Below, piece by piece: positions 43,379 through 52,301 of a stretch of 64,000 nucleotides of DNA (its first letter is position 1; each line of letters starts with the position of its first letter). Below the pieces are notes generated by a model that had not been told where the DNA came from, made no database searches, and worked only from the letters and a program-made list of their open reading frames with translations. Source of the DNA: Prosthecodimorpha hirschii. Its GTDB lineage: Bacteria > Pseudomonadota > Alphaproteobacteria > Rhizobiales > Ancalomicrobiaceae. A program made the translations under genes and the position numbers. The stretch is from positions 6,244,375 through 6,308,374 of the forward strand of contig NZ_LJYW01000001.1 in the NCBI RefSeq assembly GCF_001305515.1, written 5' to 3'.

Positions 43379-44122
43379 TCAGTCCGCCGGTGCGCCGGCG
43401 CCCGTCTCGTCGGGCTTGAGCCCGATATCGTCGGGCCGGAGCCCGGTATCGTCGGGCCGGAGCAGCGTCACCACGACTTCCCGCAAAAGCGGCTCGATCC
43501 GTTCCGGCGACAGCGCGCCGTCAAACGCCATGCGCATGACGACGCCGTCCATCATGCCGCACATGAAGCTCAGCACCGCTTCGAGATCGTGGGTCGGTGC
43601 GATCCGCCCCTCCGCCATCTGCTGTTCCATGAAGGTCCGGATGCCGTTCCGAACCTCGTTCTCGTTGGAGAGAAACTTCTCGCCGAGCGCGGAATTGCGG
43701 AAGCTCTCCGCATAGACCTCGGTCATCAGCGCGACCGAGCCCAGTTCGCTCATCTCGCGCACGAACACCATCGCGATCGACACCAGCCGGTCGGTCAGCG
43801 GACCGGGGCCGGAGAGTTCGCCGAGCAGCCGCACGTTGCGCAGCCGCTGCTCCTCGACGATGGCGTCGATCATCTCGTCCTTGGAGCGGAAATAGCGATA
43901 GAGCCCGCCCGGGCTCATCTGGGCCGCCGAGCAGATCTCCTGCATGGAGGCGCCGTGAAAGCCGGAGCGCGCGAAACAGGCGCGCGCCGCCGCCAGGATC
44001 TGGCGCCGGCGCTGGTCGTGCGGCGTCTCGGCCTGACCCGCCGTGCAGCCGCCGAGCGCATGGCGCAGCGCCTCCGCGGCGGCCGCCAGGGATCGGGTCA
44101 GTTTTGGAGAGCGAACGTTCAT
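43379..44122 (-). CDS. TetR-family repressor of the RND operon
   Basis: A 247-residue TetR/AcrR-type regulator. The HTH is complete: RRRQILAAARACFARSGFHGASMQEICSAAQMSPGGLYRYF in the normal register around residues 38-80. The ligand-binding domain follows. The last 20 residues contain three near-identical units, LRPDDTG, LRPDDIG and LKPDETG, encoded by three 21-bp DNA repeats. The ATG at 44122 is preferred over a GTG at 44128. Its place at the head of the RND operon suggests it controls that operon and itself. GAACGTTC at 44113-44120 is a short palindrome at its own start and may be part of its operator. Confidence 0.9.
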   Translation of the reverse strand: MNVRSPKLTRSLAAAAEALRHALGGCTAGQAETPHDQRRRQILAAARACFARSGFHGASMQEICSAAQMSPGGLYRYFRSKDEMIDAIVEEQRLRNVRLLGELSGPGPLTDRLVSIAMVFVREMSELGSVALMTEVYAESFRNSALGEKFLSNENEVRNGIRTFMEQQMAEGRIAPTHDLEAVLSFMCGMMDGVVMRMAFDGALSPERIEPLLREVVVTLLRPDDTGLRPDDIGLKPDETGAGAPAD

Positions 44123-44382
44123 TCGCACGTTCTCGACCCGAACAATTCAACTGTCAAGCTCCTCCCGGGAGGGAAGCGCAGTCCCCCGACAATCCATGTC
44201 AGGATCCTCGATCCGTCCGACCGCGAGGCGTACGGACGACCGAAGGCGGGCGACACCCGACCGGTCGCCCGGGCGCGCTTCGGGGTGCTTTCGTGTGCCA
44301 TACTGCCATTCGATACCGGACGGCCGCCGAACCGGCAGGCCCCGGGCTTGCGAACCGGCCGCGTCGGCACCATCCTTGTCCG

Positions 44383-44435
44383 GCGAGGACGACCTCGCGG
44401 CACGCATGCCGACATCGCTTCAAGGGGACGACCCC
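44383..44435 (+). ncRNA. Guanidine-II riboswitch (mini-ykkC)
   Basis: Two hairpins each carry an ACGA tetraloop: GCGAGG-ACGA-CCTCGC (44383-44398) and GGGG-ACGA-CCCC (44424-44435), joined by a 25-base linker. Paired stem-loops with ACGR loops are the defining feature of the mini-ykkC/guanidine-II class, whose two loops dock in a guanidinium-bound state. The second stem ends ten bases before GAGGGG (44445-44450), the ribosome binding site of the gdx start at 44460. The layout fits control of translation initiation by guanidine. Confidence 0.92.
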
Positions 44436-44459
44436 GAAAAATTCGAGGGGATCGATCCC

Positions 44460-44774
44460 GTGGCCTATGTCTATCTGCTCGTCGCCGGCCTGCTGGAGAC
44501 CGTCTGGTCGGTCGGACTGAAATATACCGAAGGCTTCACGCGGCTCTGGCCGACGCTCGGCACGCTCATCGCGATGGCGGCGAGCCTCGGCCTGCTCGGG
44601 CTGGCGCTGAAGGACCTGCCGGTCGGCTCGGCCTATGCGATCTGGACCGGCATCGGCACGATCGGCACCGCCATCCTCGGCATGATCCTGTTCCAGGAGC
44701 CGGCCACGGTGGCCCGGATCGTCTCGATCCTGCTGATCGTCGCCGGCATCGCCGGGCTCAAGATAGCCGGATAG
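44460..44774 (+). CDS. gdx: Guanidinium exporter of the SMR family
   Basis: Gdx (formerly SugE) exports guanidinium in exchange for protons. The 104-residue protein has four transmembrane helices. Helix 1, VYLLVAGLLETVWSVGLKYTEGFT, carries the membrane-embedded Glu (residue 13 in AGLLETVWSVGLK), and the loop and helix 4 follow the SMR pattern (SAYAIWTGIGTIGTAILG, then EPATVARIVSILLIVAGIAGLK). The W-S-x-G-L-K pattern suits the Gdx rather than the Qac branch. It starts at a GTG at 44460, which gives family length and puts GAGGGG nine bases upstream. The guanidine-II riboswitch directly upstream makes the function nearly certain. Confidence 0.95.
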   Translation: MAYVYLLVAGLLETVWSVGLKYTEGFTRLWPTLGTLIAMAASLGLLGLALKDLPVGSAYAIWTGIGTIGTAILGMILFQEPATVARIVSILLIVAGIAGLKIAG

Positions 44775-44953
44775 GGCCGCGCGCGGCGCGATCGGCAACG
44801 GCAGGGCCGGGAATCGCCGATCCGCGCTGGCTTTCCGCCCGCCGATCCTGTATCGAAACCGCCGAACCCCTCCTGCCGGATCACCTGACGCCGCCCGAAC
44901 CGAACGGGCCCGGCGCCCGGCCGGGTCTTTTCCGTTTGATGATCGAGCCCGCC

Positions 44954-46918
44954 ATGGCCTTTTCCCGTGCCCATCCCGCTCTCGGCAATGCCCTCGTCGC
45001 CCGCTCCTATGCGGTGCCGACGCCGGTGCAGGCCGCCGTCCTGCAGCCCGAAAGCGAGGGGCGCGACCTGATCGTCTCGGCCCAGACCGGATCGGGCAAG
45101 ACCGTCGCCTACGGACTGGCGCTGGCGCCGACCCTGCTCGGCACGGCGCAAACCTTCCCGCAGGCCGGGGCGCCGCTGGCGCTCGTCATCGCGCCGACCC
45201 GCGAACTGGCCCTGCAGGTCTGCCGCGAGTTCGAGTGGCTCTACGCCGACACCGGCGCGCGCATCGTCTCGATGGTCGGCGGCATGGACATCCGCCGCGA
45301 GCGCCGGGCGCTCGACGCCGGCTGCCATATCGTGGTCGGCACCCCGGGCCGCCTGCGCGATCATCTCGAGAAGGGCAGCTTCGATCCGTCTTCGCTCGCC
45401 GCCGTCGTGCTCGACGAGGCCGACGAGATGCTCGACCTCGGCTTCCGCGAGGATCTGGAATTCATCCTGGAATCCGCGCCGGCCACCCGGCGGACGCTGC
45501 TCTTCTCGGCGACCATCCCGCGGCCGATCGTGGCGCTCGCCAAGGCCTACCAGCGCGATGCCCTGCGCCTCGACGTGGCCTCCGACGCGACCTCGCATGC
45601 CGACATCGAGTATCGCGCCATCCGACTGGCGCCGAACGACATCGAACGGGCCGTGGTCAACCTACTGCGCTTCTACGAGGCGCCGGCCGCGATGGTGTTC
45701 TGCTCGACCCGCGAGGCGGTGCGCCATCTCTACGGCGCGCTGCAGGAACGCGGCTTCGCCGCCGTGGCGCTCTCGGGCGAACTCAGCCAGCATGACCGCA
45801 CCACCGCCCTTCAGGCGATCCGCGACGGCCGGGCGCGCATCTGCGTGGCGACCGACGTGGCCGCGCGCGGCATCGACGTGCCGGACCTCGCGCTCGTCAT
45901 CCATGCCGACCTGCCCAACGACGCCGAGACGCTGCTGCATCGCTCGGGGCGCACCGGCCGCGCCGGCCGCAAGGGCGTCTGCGTCCTGCTGGCGCCCTAT
46001 ACGCGCCGGCGCAAGGCCGAGATGCTGATCCACAATGCCCGCATCGAGGTCGAGTGGTCGAGCCCGCCGACGGCGGAGCAGATCCGGGCGCTCGATCAGG
46101 AACGCATGCTGGCCGACCCGGTCATCGCCGAGAACCAGAGCGAGGAGGACCTCGCGCTCGGTCGCGCCCTGCTCGCCGGCCGGCCGGCCGAGGAGCTTGC
46201 CGCCGCCCTGGTGCGGCTCTACCGGGCCCGCCTGCCGGAACCGGAAGAGATGTTCGAGGCCGGTTCCGCCCCGCAGCGCGAGCGGCCCGCCCGGCGCGGC
46301 GAGGGTCCCGCCGGCGGCGACCAGCACGGCGCCCCGCCGGCACGGCTCGGCCCCGACGAGGTCGTCTGGTTCCGCATGAGCGTCGGTCGCAACCGCAATG
46401 CCGACCCGCGCTGGCTGATCCCGCTGATCTGCCGGCTCGGCCACATCACCAAGAAGGATATCGGCGCGATCCGCATCTTCGACCGGGATACCCGGTTCGA
46501 GATTGCGCGCGAGGCGGCGCCGAAATTCGCCGCCGCCGTGCGCAAGGCCGATGACGAGGAAGTCCGCATCGAGCCGGCGACCGAAGAGACCGCCCGCCCG
46601 CGTGCCGGGCGCCCCGATCGTCCGGAGCGGGCCCCGCGCAAGCCGCCGCGCGCCGGAGCCGGCGGGCCTGCCGAGGCCGGCGACCGCCCGCCGCGCGAGG
46701 CCTTTGGCGAGGCCAGGGGCGAGGCCCGGGGCGAAGGACGGGGCGAGGTCCGCGGCGAAGGCCGTCCGCCGCGCCGGCGCATGGCCGGCCCGGGCGAGGG
46801 CAAGTCGCCCTTCGCGCCGCGTCCCGACCGGCCCGATCCGGCCGGCGGCCCCAAGCGCCCCGGCAAGCGCGAACGCGTCCGCGCCGCGCGCCGCTCGACC
46901 AACCAATCGGACGACTGA
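44954..46918 (+). CDS. DEAD-box RNA helicase
   Basis: A 654-residue DEAD-box helicase, probably acting in ribosome assembly or cold growth. The motifs are present in order: Q motif (YAVPTPVQAAVL), I (SAQTGSGKT), Ia (APTRELALQ), Ib (TPGRL), II (DEAD), III (SAT), V (ATDVAARGIDV) and VI (HRSGRTGRAGR). A DbpA-like RNA-binding domain (WFRMSVGRNRNADPRWLIPLICR) follows near residue 470. The tail is a long basic, Arg/Gly/Glu-rich region with degenerate GEARGEARGEGR repeats. ATG 44954 or 44939 could start it. A terminator follows the stop. Confidence 0.9.
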   Translation: MAFSRAHPALGNALVARSYAVPTPVQAAVLQPESEGRDLIVSAQTGSGKTVAYGLALAPTLLGTAQTFPQAGAPLALVIAPTRELALQVCREFEWLYADTGARIVSMVGGMDIRRERRALDAGCHIVVGTPGRLRDHLEKGSFDPSSLAAVVLDEADEMLDLGFREDLEFILESAPATRRTLLFSATIPRPIVALAKAYQRDALRLDVASDATSHADIEYRAIRLAPNDIERAVVNLLRFYEAPAAMVFCSTREAVRHLYGALQERGFAAVALSGELSQHDRTTALQAIRDGRARICVATDVAARGIDVPDLALVIHADLPNDAETLLHRSGRTGRAGRKGVCVLLAPYTRRRKAEMLIHNARIEVEWSSPPTAEQIRALDQERMLADPVIAENQSEEDLALGRALLAGRPAEELAAALVRLYRARLPEPEEMFEAGSAPQRERPARRGEGPAGGDQHGAPPARLGPDEVVWFRMSVGRNRNADPRWLIPLICRLGHITKKDIGAIRIFDRDTRFEIAREAAPKFAAAVRKADDEEVRIEPATEETARPRAGRPDRPERAPRKPPRAGAGGPAEAGDRPPREAFGEARGEARGEGRGEVRGEGRPPRRRMAGPGEGKSPFAPRPDRPDPAGGPKRPGKRERVRAARRSTNQSDD

Positions 46919-46922
46919 ACGA

Positions 46923-46955
46923 AAGAAGCCCGCCGGTCGGACCCGCGGGCTTCTT
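46923..46955. terminator. Bidirectional intrinsic terminator
   Basis: Perfect 11-bp arms AAGAAGCCCGC (46923-46933) and GCGGGCTTCTT (46945-46955) close an 11-base loop. The A-rich left flank and T-rich right end let it act in both directions. It lies five bases after the helicase stop and 36 bp before the stop of the convergent chemoreceptor gene. Confidence 0.88.
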
Positions 46956-46991
46956 CATGGACGGGGTTGGGCGATCGCGCCGGCGGCGCCC

Positions 46992-48971
46992 TCAGGCCGC
47001 CCGGACGGCGCCCAGGAAGCTGTCGACCTGATGGCCGAGCCGCTCGGCCTGTCGGGTCAGGTCGCGCGCGGCCGCCAGCACCGTTTCGGCCGAGCGGGTC
47101 GTGTCGACCGCGCTCGACGTGACCACCGAGACGGTCTCGACCACCGTCGCCGTGCCGTCGGCCGCCGCCTGAACATTCTGAGAGATTTCGCCGGTCGCCG
47201 CGCTCTGCTGCTCGATCGCACCGGTCACTGCGGCGGTATAGGTCGAGACGTTGGCCATGGTGCCGGCGATCGTCTCGATCGCCTTAACGGCGGCTTCCGT
47301 CTCGGTCTGGATCGCGGCGATCTGCTGCGCGATCTCCTCGGTGGCGCGGGCCGTCTGGCCGGCGAGCGACTTCACCTCCGCCGCGACGACCGCGAAGCCG
47401 CGGCCGGCTTCGCCGGCGCGGGCCGCCTCGATGGTGGCATTGAGCGCGAGCAGGTTGGTCTGCTCGGCGATGTCGCGGATCAGCGAGACGACATTGCCGA
47501 TGCGCGAGGCGGTCTCGGCCAGGGCCTTGACGCGCTGGTTGGCACCGCGCGCCGCCGCGTCGGCCTGGTTCACGACCTGGCCGGTCTGGCCGATCGTGGC
47601 GGCGATCTCGCTGATCGAGGTGGACAGTTCCTCCGAACAGGCGGCGACCGACTGGACGTTGCGCGAGGCGGCGCGCGAGGCGTCGCCCGCCCGGCCGGCC
47701 TCGCTGCTCGCGGAGGCCGCGAGCGCGGTCAGCTTCTGGGCGGTGGCCTCCATGGCGCGGGCATTGTCGCTGACGCCGCGGACCACGTCGCCGATCGAGG
47801 TCGAGAAGTCGCGCAGGAGGCCGTCGAGCGCCTTCTGGCGGCCCTGGCGGGCGTCGACCTCGCGCAGCGAGGCGGCCTCCAGGTCGCGCCGTTCGATGCC
47901 GTTGCGCCGGAACACCTCGACCGAATGCGCCATGGCGCCGATCTCGTCGCGACGGTTGACCGCCGGGACGGTGACTTCGTAGTCGCCCGCGGCGAGCCGA
48001 AGCATCAGCTCGTTGAGGGCCCGGATCGGCGTACCGAGATGACGGGCCAGCGCCATGGCGATGCCGCAGCCGACCAGCGCGACGACGATCAGCACGACGA
48101 TCAGCATCCGGATGGCGTCGCGCTTGGCGGCCACGAAGGTGGAGGCGTCCATCGCGACCTCGATCGTCCCGAAGGCCTTGCCGGAATAGTTCTTGAGCGG
48201 GCCGGCCAGGACCGCGAAGGGACGACCGCCGATCTCGGCCATGCGCAGGCCGGTCGGTGCCGCGAGCGCCGCGATATGGGCTGCCGGATCGAGCAGGGTC
48301 TTCTCGGCGAAGGTCGCCCCCAGGGTCTGGATCTTGTCGTCGGCGATCACGTGCATGGCGATGTCGACGTGGTTGACGGCCTTCAGGTCGTTCAGGAACC
48401 GGTTCTCGAAGACCGAGCCGATGTCGATCACGCCGACGATGCGGCCGTCCTTCTTGGCCGGGACCGTGCCGAAGATGCTGATATTGTCGCGACCCGGCTC
48501 GATGCCGACGACACCCTTGCCGGTCTGCAGCGCGTCGCGCACGGTCACGCGCCGGGCGAGCACGCTGTCGCCGAAATTGTCCGGGGCATGGGAGCGGGCG
48601 AAATTGGTCCCGTCCGGCTTCTGGAAGCTGAACAGGCCGAGATTCAGCCGTTCGCGGTTGATCGCAAAGGCCGGCTTGACGACCTCGAGCAGCGCCTTGC
48701 GATCGTTCGCCGCGAAGGCATCGGCCAGACGCGGATCCTCGGACAGCGTCAGCGCCACACCGAGCGCGCGGTCGCCGCGCTCCATCATGGCGGCGATCAC
48801 CGATTGATAGCGTTGCGTCAGCGCTTCCTCGATCGCCGTCCGGCTCAGCGCTTCCTGCTCGCGATAGCTGACGATGCCGATCGCCCCCGCGGCGGCCATC
48901 ATGGCGGCCGCGACGCAGATCACCAGCTTGCCCCCGATGCTGCCCATTCCGAATCGACCAGCCCCCGCCAT
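46992..48971 (-). CDS. Methyl-accepting chemotaxis protein
   Basis: A 659-residue chemoreceptor. TM1 ([21 protein letters not shown]) lies near residue 17. A periplasmic double-Cache-like sensor ([19 protein letters not shown] and [23 protein letters not shown]) follows, then TM2 near residue 285-305 ([20 protein letters not shown]), HAMP and a signalling domain with the tip [24 protein letters not shown]. There is no CheR pentapeptide. The ligand is unknown. It is convergent with the helicase gene and is the last host gene before the prophage. Confidence 0.92.
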   Translation of the reverse strand: MAGAGRFGMGSIGGKLVICVAAAMMAAAGAIGIVSYREQEALSRTAIEEALTQRYQSVIAAMMERGDRALGVALTLSEDPRLADAFAANDRKALLEVVKPAFAINRERLNLGLFSFQKPDGTNFARSHAPDNFGDSVLARRVTVRDALQTGKGVVGIEPGRDNISIFGTVPAKKDGRIVGVIDIGSVFENRFLNDLKAVNHVDIAMHVIADDKIQTLGATFAEKTLLDPAAHIAALAAPTGLRMAEIGGRPFAVLAGPLKNYSGKAFGTIEVAMDASTFVAAKRDAIRMLIVVLIVVALVGCGIAMALARHLGTPIRALNELMLRLAAGDYEVTVPAVNRRDEIGAMAHSVEVFRRNGIERRDLEAASLREVDARQGRQKALDGLLRDFSTSIGDVVRGVSDNARAMEATAQKLTALAASASSEAGRAGDASRAASRNVQSVAACSEELSTSISEIAATIGQTGQVVNQADAAARGANQRVKALAETASRIGNVVSLIRDIAEQTNLLALNATIEAARAGEAGRGFAVVAAEVKSLAGQTARATEEIAQQIAAIQTETEAAVKAIETIAGTMANVSTYTAAVTGAIEQQSAATGEISQNVQAAADGTATVVETVSVVTSSAVDTTRSAETVLAAARDLTRQAERLGHQVDSFLGAVRAA

Positions 48972-49149
48972 GAAGTCCTCCCCGAAGCGTTTCGAGCGGC
49001 ATCCTGCGGCATGGGCGTAAATTTACGGTGTTTTCGCATATGTTTTCGGGATGCCGGGTCGGGTGCCCCGCCGGCGAATATGTCCGCGTGCCGATCGCGT
49101 CGCTTGCGGTGCGGCGGAAAAGCCACTATCCGATCGTCAGGCAACAAGG

Positions 49150-49200
49150 CGGGGCATAGCGCAGTCTGGTAGCGCGGGAGTTTTGGGTTTTCCCGGGCTG
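49150..49200 (+). pseudogene. 5' half of a tRNA-Pro (anticodon TGG), truncated at the prophage edge
   Basis: CGGGGCA (49150-49156) begins a tRNA-Pro acceptor stem, followed by the D arm (TAGCGCAGTCTGGTAGCGC) and an anticodon arm with the loop TTTGGGT and anticodon TGG at 49184-49186. The match then stops: the bases after about 49195 contain neither a T arm (GGTTCGAATCC-type) nor the complementary TGCCCCG 3' strand. The integrase stop codon lies 21 bp beyond. This is best read as an attachment-site junction where element insertion displaced the 3' half. Confidence 0.75.
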
Positions 49201-49220
49201 GATCGCTTAAACAATTCATA

Positions 49221-50312
49221 TCATTGACGGATTATCTTTGCGGCGCGGGGCCGGTGGGAATTCTGGTGGGACTCGGCGTCGAGGGCTGCCAGGAGGTCGT
49301 CCTCGGTGACGTGGGCGTATCGGGCCGTCGTCTCGATGCGGGAGTGGCCGAGCAGTTTTTGCACCTGCTTCAGGTTCCCGGTGCGTCGCAACAAACGGGT
49401 TGCGCGCGTGTGGCGGGTGTCGTGGAACCGGAAATTCTCCAGGCCGGCATCGGCCTTGGCGCGGCGCCATTCCGACGACAGGCCCGATTCGGTGATCGGC
49501 AGGCAGGCGCCGGCGGTGCGGCCGTCGCGCGTGCGCTGCACCACATAGGTGAATACTGCCGTCTCGTGCCGGCCGCGCAGCGGCGACAGGATCGCCTGCA
49601 TCAGGGTCGACAGCGGAACGGTATAGTCGCGCTCGCCCTTGCCGCGGATCCGGATGCGGCGGGCCTGCCAATCGATATCGGACCAAGTCAGCGCCAGGCA
49701 GCCGGCGAGGCGGACGCCGGAGGCGAGGGCGAAGCGGACGATGGCGTGATAGTCCGGCCGGAGCGACGCGAAGAGCCGCGCCTCCTCATCGGCGCCGAGC
49801 TCGCGCACGCGCTCCTGCGGCTCGCCGAGCACATGCTGCCGCCAGTCGATCGGCGCGACCTCCTCCTCCCAGACCTTGGCGGCCCGGTTGAGCACGCGCC
49901 GCAAGGGCTCGGTGCAGGATCGGTTGACGGTGGCCGGGGCGACGCCGTCGCCGCGCCTTCGGGCGACCAGGTCGGAGACGGTGCGATTGCCGATCGCGGC
50001 GAGCGGCGTGTCGGCGCCGATCCAGAGCGTCAGCCAGGCGAGGGCAGCCTCGCATTTCTGGCGGGCGCGGCGGCCGCGGTAGAGCGAGGCAACCTGCTCG
50101 ACATAGAGCCGGCAAGCCTCGCCCCATGTCATGGGCGCGCGGGCGCGCCGCCGGGTCCGATCCAGGTCCGCTCGGACCTGGGCCTTGATGCGCTTTTCCT
50201 CGGCTTCGGCGTCGCGGCGGTTGGTCGCTTCGAGGCGGCCGGAAAAGCGACGACCGTCGGTCTGGAAATCGTAGCTGTAGCCCTCGCGCCCGGCGCGGCG
50301 ATAGACGGACAT
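49221..50312 (-). CDS. int: Phage tyrosine integrase
   Basis: The 363-residue site-specific recombinase has an N-terminal arm-binding segment (SVYRRAGREGYSYDFQTDGRRF), a core-binding domain and a catalytic domain. The catalytic residues can be placed: the first Arg in ASGVRLAGCLALTW, HDTRHTRATRLLRR (His-x-x-Arg), the His in LLGHSRIETT and the nucleophile Tyr in TARYAHV. ATG 50312 is chosen because the arm-type domain begins there; an earlier start at 50396 adds a basic non-family stretch. It is the last gene of the leftward operon, and its stop lies 21 bp from the truncated tRNA-Pro. Confidence 0.93.
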   Translation of the reverse strand: MSVYRRAGREGYSYDFQTDGRRFSGRLEATNRRDAEAEEKRIKAQVRADLDRTRRRARAPMTWGEACRLYVEQVASLYRGRRARQKCEAALAWLTLWIGADTPLAAIGNRTVSDLVARRRGDGVAPATVNRSCTEPLRRVLNRAAKVWEEEVAPIDWRQHVLGEPQERVRELGADEEARLFASLRPDYHAIVRFALASGVRLAGCLALTWSDIDWQARRIRIRGKGERDYTVPLSTLMQAILSPLRGRHETAVFTYVVQRTRDGRTAGACLPITESGLSSEWRRAKADAGLENFRFHDTRHTRATRLLRRTGNLKQVQKLLGHSRIETTARYAHVTEDDLLAALDAESHQNSHRPRAAKIIRQ

Positions 50313-50503
50313 GGCGGCTCCTGGCGCTTCCGGCGGGCGACGAATTCCGCGAGATCGGCGGGGTCGTAGGCCTTCTTGGGCCGCCGCCGCCCGCACCCGG
50401 TGATCACGTAGCGGATTTCACCGGACCGCACGAGCGCGCGCAAGGTGCGCACCGCAATGCCGAGGCGTGCCGCGGCCTCGGCCGGCGACAGAAGGGTCAT
50501 CAT
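50129..50503 (-). CDS. Small HTH (excisionase-like) protein, frame extends into int
   Basis: The first 60 residues (MTLLSPAEAAARLGIAVRTLRALVRSGEIRYVITG...KKAYDPADLAEFVARRKRQ) are a MerR/Xis-type winged HTH of the sort that directs excision. The start overlaps the upstream gene by four bases (ATGA). The open frame then runs to 50129, overlapping int by 184 bp. The second half is Pro/Arg/Ser-rich and reads like a shadow of the int frame, so the functional protein may be shorter, or the overlap is real. It is therefore a candidate xis next to int. Confidence 0.75.
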   Translation of the reverse strand: MMTLLSPAEAAARLGIAVRTLRALVRSGEIRYVITGCGRRRPKKAYDPADLAEFVARRKRQEPPCPSIAAPGARATATISRPTVVAFPAASKRPTAATPKPRKSASRPRSERTWIGPGGAPARP

Positions 50504-51306
50504 GACGGAGGCGACTCCGGCTGATCGGGCGCGGCCAGGGCATCCATTGCCTCTTCGATCGAGACGTCGCCGCGAGCGTAAAGCTCGATGACCTCGGCCG
50601 CGTTGGACGACGGATCGCGCGCATACTCGGCCTCAGCGAGGCTCAGGAGATAGGCGCACTGGACCGCGTGCTCGGGCACGCAGGCGTACGAGCGGTAGAC
50701 CAGAGGGCCGGCCAGCGCATCCCGCTCGGCCTCGATCGCTTTCGCTTTCGCGGCTGCCGGCGACGCCAGGACCGCCGCAACGATCTCGGTAACGTCCGGG
50801 CGATAGCCATTCAGCCGCCCGGCCAGCGCTGTCAGGAGCTTGGCCGGGCGCATGTCCTTGTCCCATCGCTCGAAGATTTCGTCGGCGATCGGCGGGATCA
50901 GCGCCAGGGCGGCATGCGCGGCGTCCCGTGCCTTCTCGGCCTCCGCGAGGCTGGCGCGGAGGGCGTCGATCGTGGCGTCTTTCTCGCGAACGATCTCCAG
51001 GTGAGCGTCACGCGAGGCGGCGTCGAAAGCCGCGACTGCCCCAACGGTAAAGTCCGGCTTGACGGTTGCAGCTTCATTCTCGGCGGCGAGGGTGCGGAGG
51101 GCCGCGTTGTGCGCATTCACGATTGCCCGTGCCTTTGCCTCGGGCAAATCAGTGACGTTGAGGATCAACGTCGGGCCGTCTTCCCGATCGTGGATGATGT
51201 CATCGGTACTCGGGCGCGGCGGCGCGTCGATAATGAACAGGCCGTCATTCATGGCGCCTAGGCGCCATTCCCGCAGCGCGGCGGGGCTCGTGTCGAGCGG
51301 GCTCAT
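50500..51306 (-). CDS. Phage hypothetical protein with coiled-coil region
   Basis: A 268-residue protein with no domain recognised. The first part reads LREWRLGAMNDGLFIIDAPPRPSTDD and then a helical Ala/Glu/Lys-rich segment (about residues 110-150) with coiled-coil character. It has ATGA overlaps at both ends. It could be a structural or regulatory accessory protein; no function is inferred. Confidence 0.7.
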   Translation of the reverse strand: MSPLDTSPAALREWRLGAMNDGLFIIDAPPRPSTDDIIHDREDGPTLILNVTDLPEAKARAIVNAHNAALRTLAAENEAATVKPDFTVGAVAAFDAASRDAHLEIVREKDATIDALRASLAEAEKARDAAHAALALIPPIADEIFERWDKDMRPAKLLTALAGRLNGYRPDVTEIVAAVLASPAAAKAKAIEAERDALAGPLVYRSYACVPEHAVQCAYLLSLAEAEYARDPSSNAAEVIELYARGDVSIEEAMDALAAPDQPESPPS

Positions 51307-51500
51307 GCTGAGGCCTCCCAATAGGACATATCGCAATCGGCGCATTCCTCCGGGCCTTCCGACCTCTGGTCCTCGTCGTCCCAATAGGTCTGGGCCGTCT
51401 CCCGCGCGTACTCGGCAACGGACGTTCCGTCGGGGAACGTCTCTCCGGCCTCGGCGATCATGTGGGCCACGAAGCGCTCGATGAATTCTGACTGAGTCAT
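51303..51500 (-). CDS. Small acidic phage protein
   Basis: A 65-residue acidic protein beginning MTQSEFIERFVAHMIAEAG and containing GPEECADCDMSYWEA. The CxxC near the end could bind metal. It has ATGA overlaps on both sides, which supports it as a genuine gene of the leftward operon. No family is recognised. Confidence 0.7.
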   Translation of the reverse strand: MTQSEFIERFVAHMIAEAGETFPDGTSVAEYARETAQTYWDDEDQRSEGPEECADCDMSYWEASA

Positions 51501-51772
51501 AAAACCCTCCGGAAAGCCGTCGCCACGGCCATGGTGGCCATGATCAGGGCGATCGTGGCGATGACGCCAATGACGAGGCCGGCGTAGAAGCCGGATTGCT
51601 CCGTCCAGCCGGGCTCGGGCGTGACGGGCGGCACGGGCTCGACATCGGGGAGGGCCGGCGATCGGAGCTCGACGACGTCATAGTCGGCGAGATGGGACGA
51701 CGGCGGCGCGAGCTGCGGCGGCGTGGATGCGGCCGGGTGGTGCTTGGACAGGCGGTGGCCATTCACGGACAT
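51497..51772 (-). CDS. Small phage membrane protein
   Basis: A 91-residue protein with a Pro/Ser-rich first half and one transmembrane helix near residues 63-85 (GLVIGVIATIALIMATMAVAT). GAGGAG lies six bases before the ATG at 51772, which decides the start over a closer ATG at 51778. It overlaps the next gene by four bases. Function is unknown. Confidence 0.7.
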   Translation of the reverse strand: MSVNGHRLSKHHPAASTPPQLAPPSSHLADYDVVELRSPALPDVEPVPPVTPEPGWTEQSGFYAGLVIGVIATIALIMATMAVATAFRRVL

Positions 51773-51782
51773 CGGCATCTCC

Positions 51783-52301
51783 TCAGAACGGAATATCGTC
51801 GTCGAAGGGCGCGCCGCCGGCGGCGAGCGCGGCGGCGTTTCGGCTGGTCGTCTGGCCGGCTCCGGGCGCCGAACCGCCCCCGGTCGCAAGACCGGCAGCG
51901 GGGCGCGTGGTCTGGCGGCCGTAGTCGTCGGGGCTCGGGGCCGGGCGATCGGCGCGGTCGAGCAGCGTCAGGGTGGCGTGGAAGCCCTGCAGGACGACCT
52001 CGGTCGAGTAGCGCTTCTGGCCCTGCTGGTCCTCCCAGGAGCGGGTCTGCAGCTGGCCCTCGAGGTAGACCTTGGAGCCCTTGCGCAGATACTGCTCGGC
52101 GATCGCGCCGAGCTGCTCGTGGAAGATCACGACGCGGTGCCATTCGGTCTTCTCGCGGCGCTCGCCGGACTGCTTGTCGCGCCAGCCGTCGGAGGTCGCG
52201 ACCGACAGGGTGATGACCTTGCGGCCATCCCGGGTCGTGCGCATCTCGGGGTCCTGGCCGAGATTGCCGATCAGGATGACCTTGTTGACGCTGCCGCTCA
52301 T
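51783..52301 (-). CDS. ssb: Phage single-stranded DNA-binding protein
   Basis: A 172-residue SSB. The N-terminal OB fold starts [26 protein letters not shown] and is followed by [37 protein letters not shown] disordered linker leads to the acidic tip DDDIPF, which recruits partner proteins. It coats single-stranded phage DNA in replication and recombination. It overlaps the AAA+ ATPase gene by four bases. Confidence 0.96.
   Translation of the reverse strand: MSGSVNKVILIGNLGQDPEMRTTRDGRKVITLSVATSDGWRDKQSGERREKTEWHRVVIFHEQLGAIAEQYLRKGSKVYLEGQLQTRSWEDQQGQKRYSTEVVLQGFHATLTLLDRADRPAPSPDDYGRQTTRPAAGLATGGGSAPGAGQTTSRNAAALAAGGAPFDDDIPF

Noticed and set aside
49150-49225. A complete tRNA-Pro gene
   Set aside because: The T arm and the 3' acceptor strand cannot be found downstream; only the 5' half matches, so it is listed as truncated.
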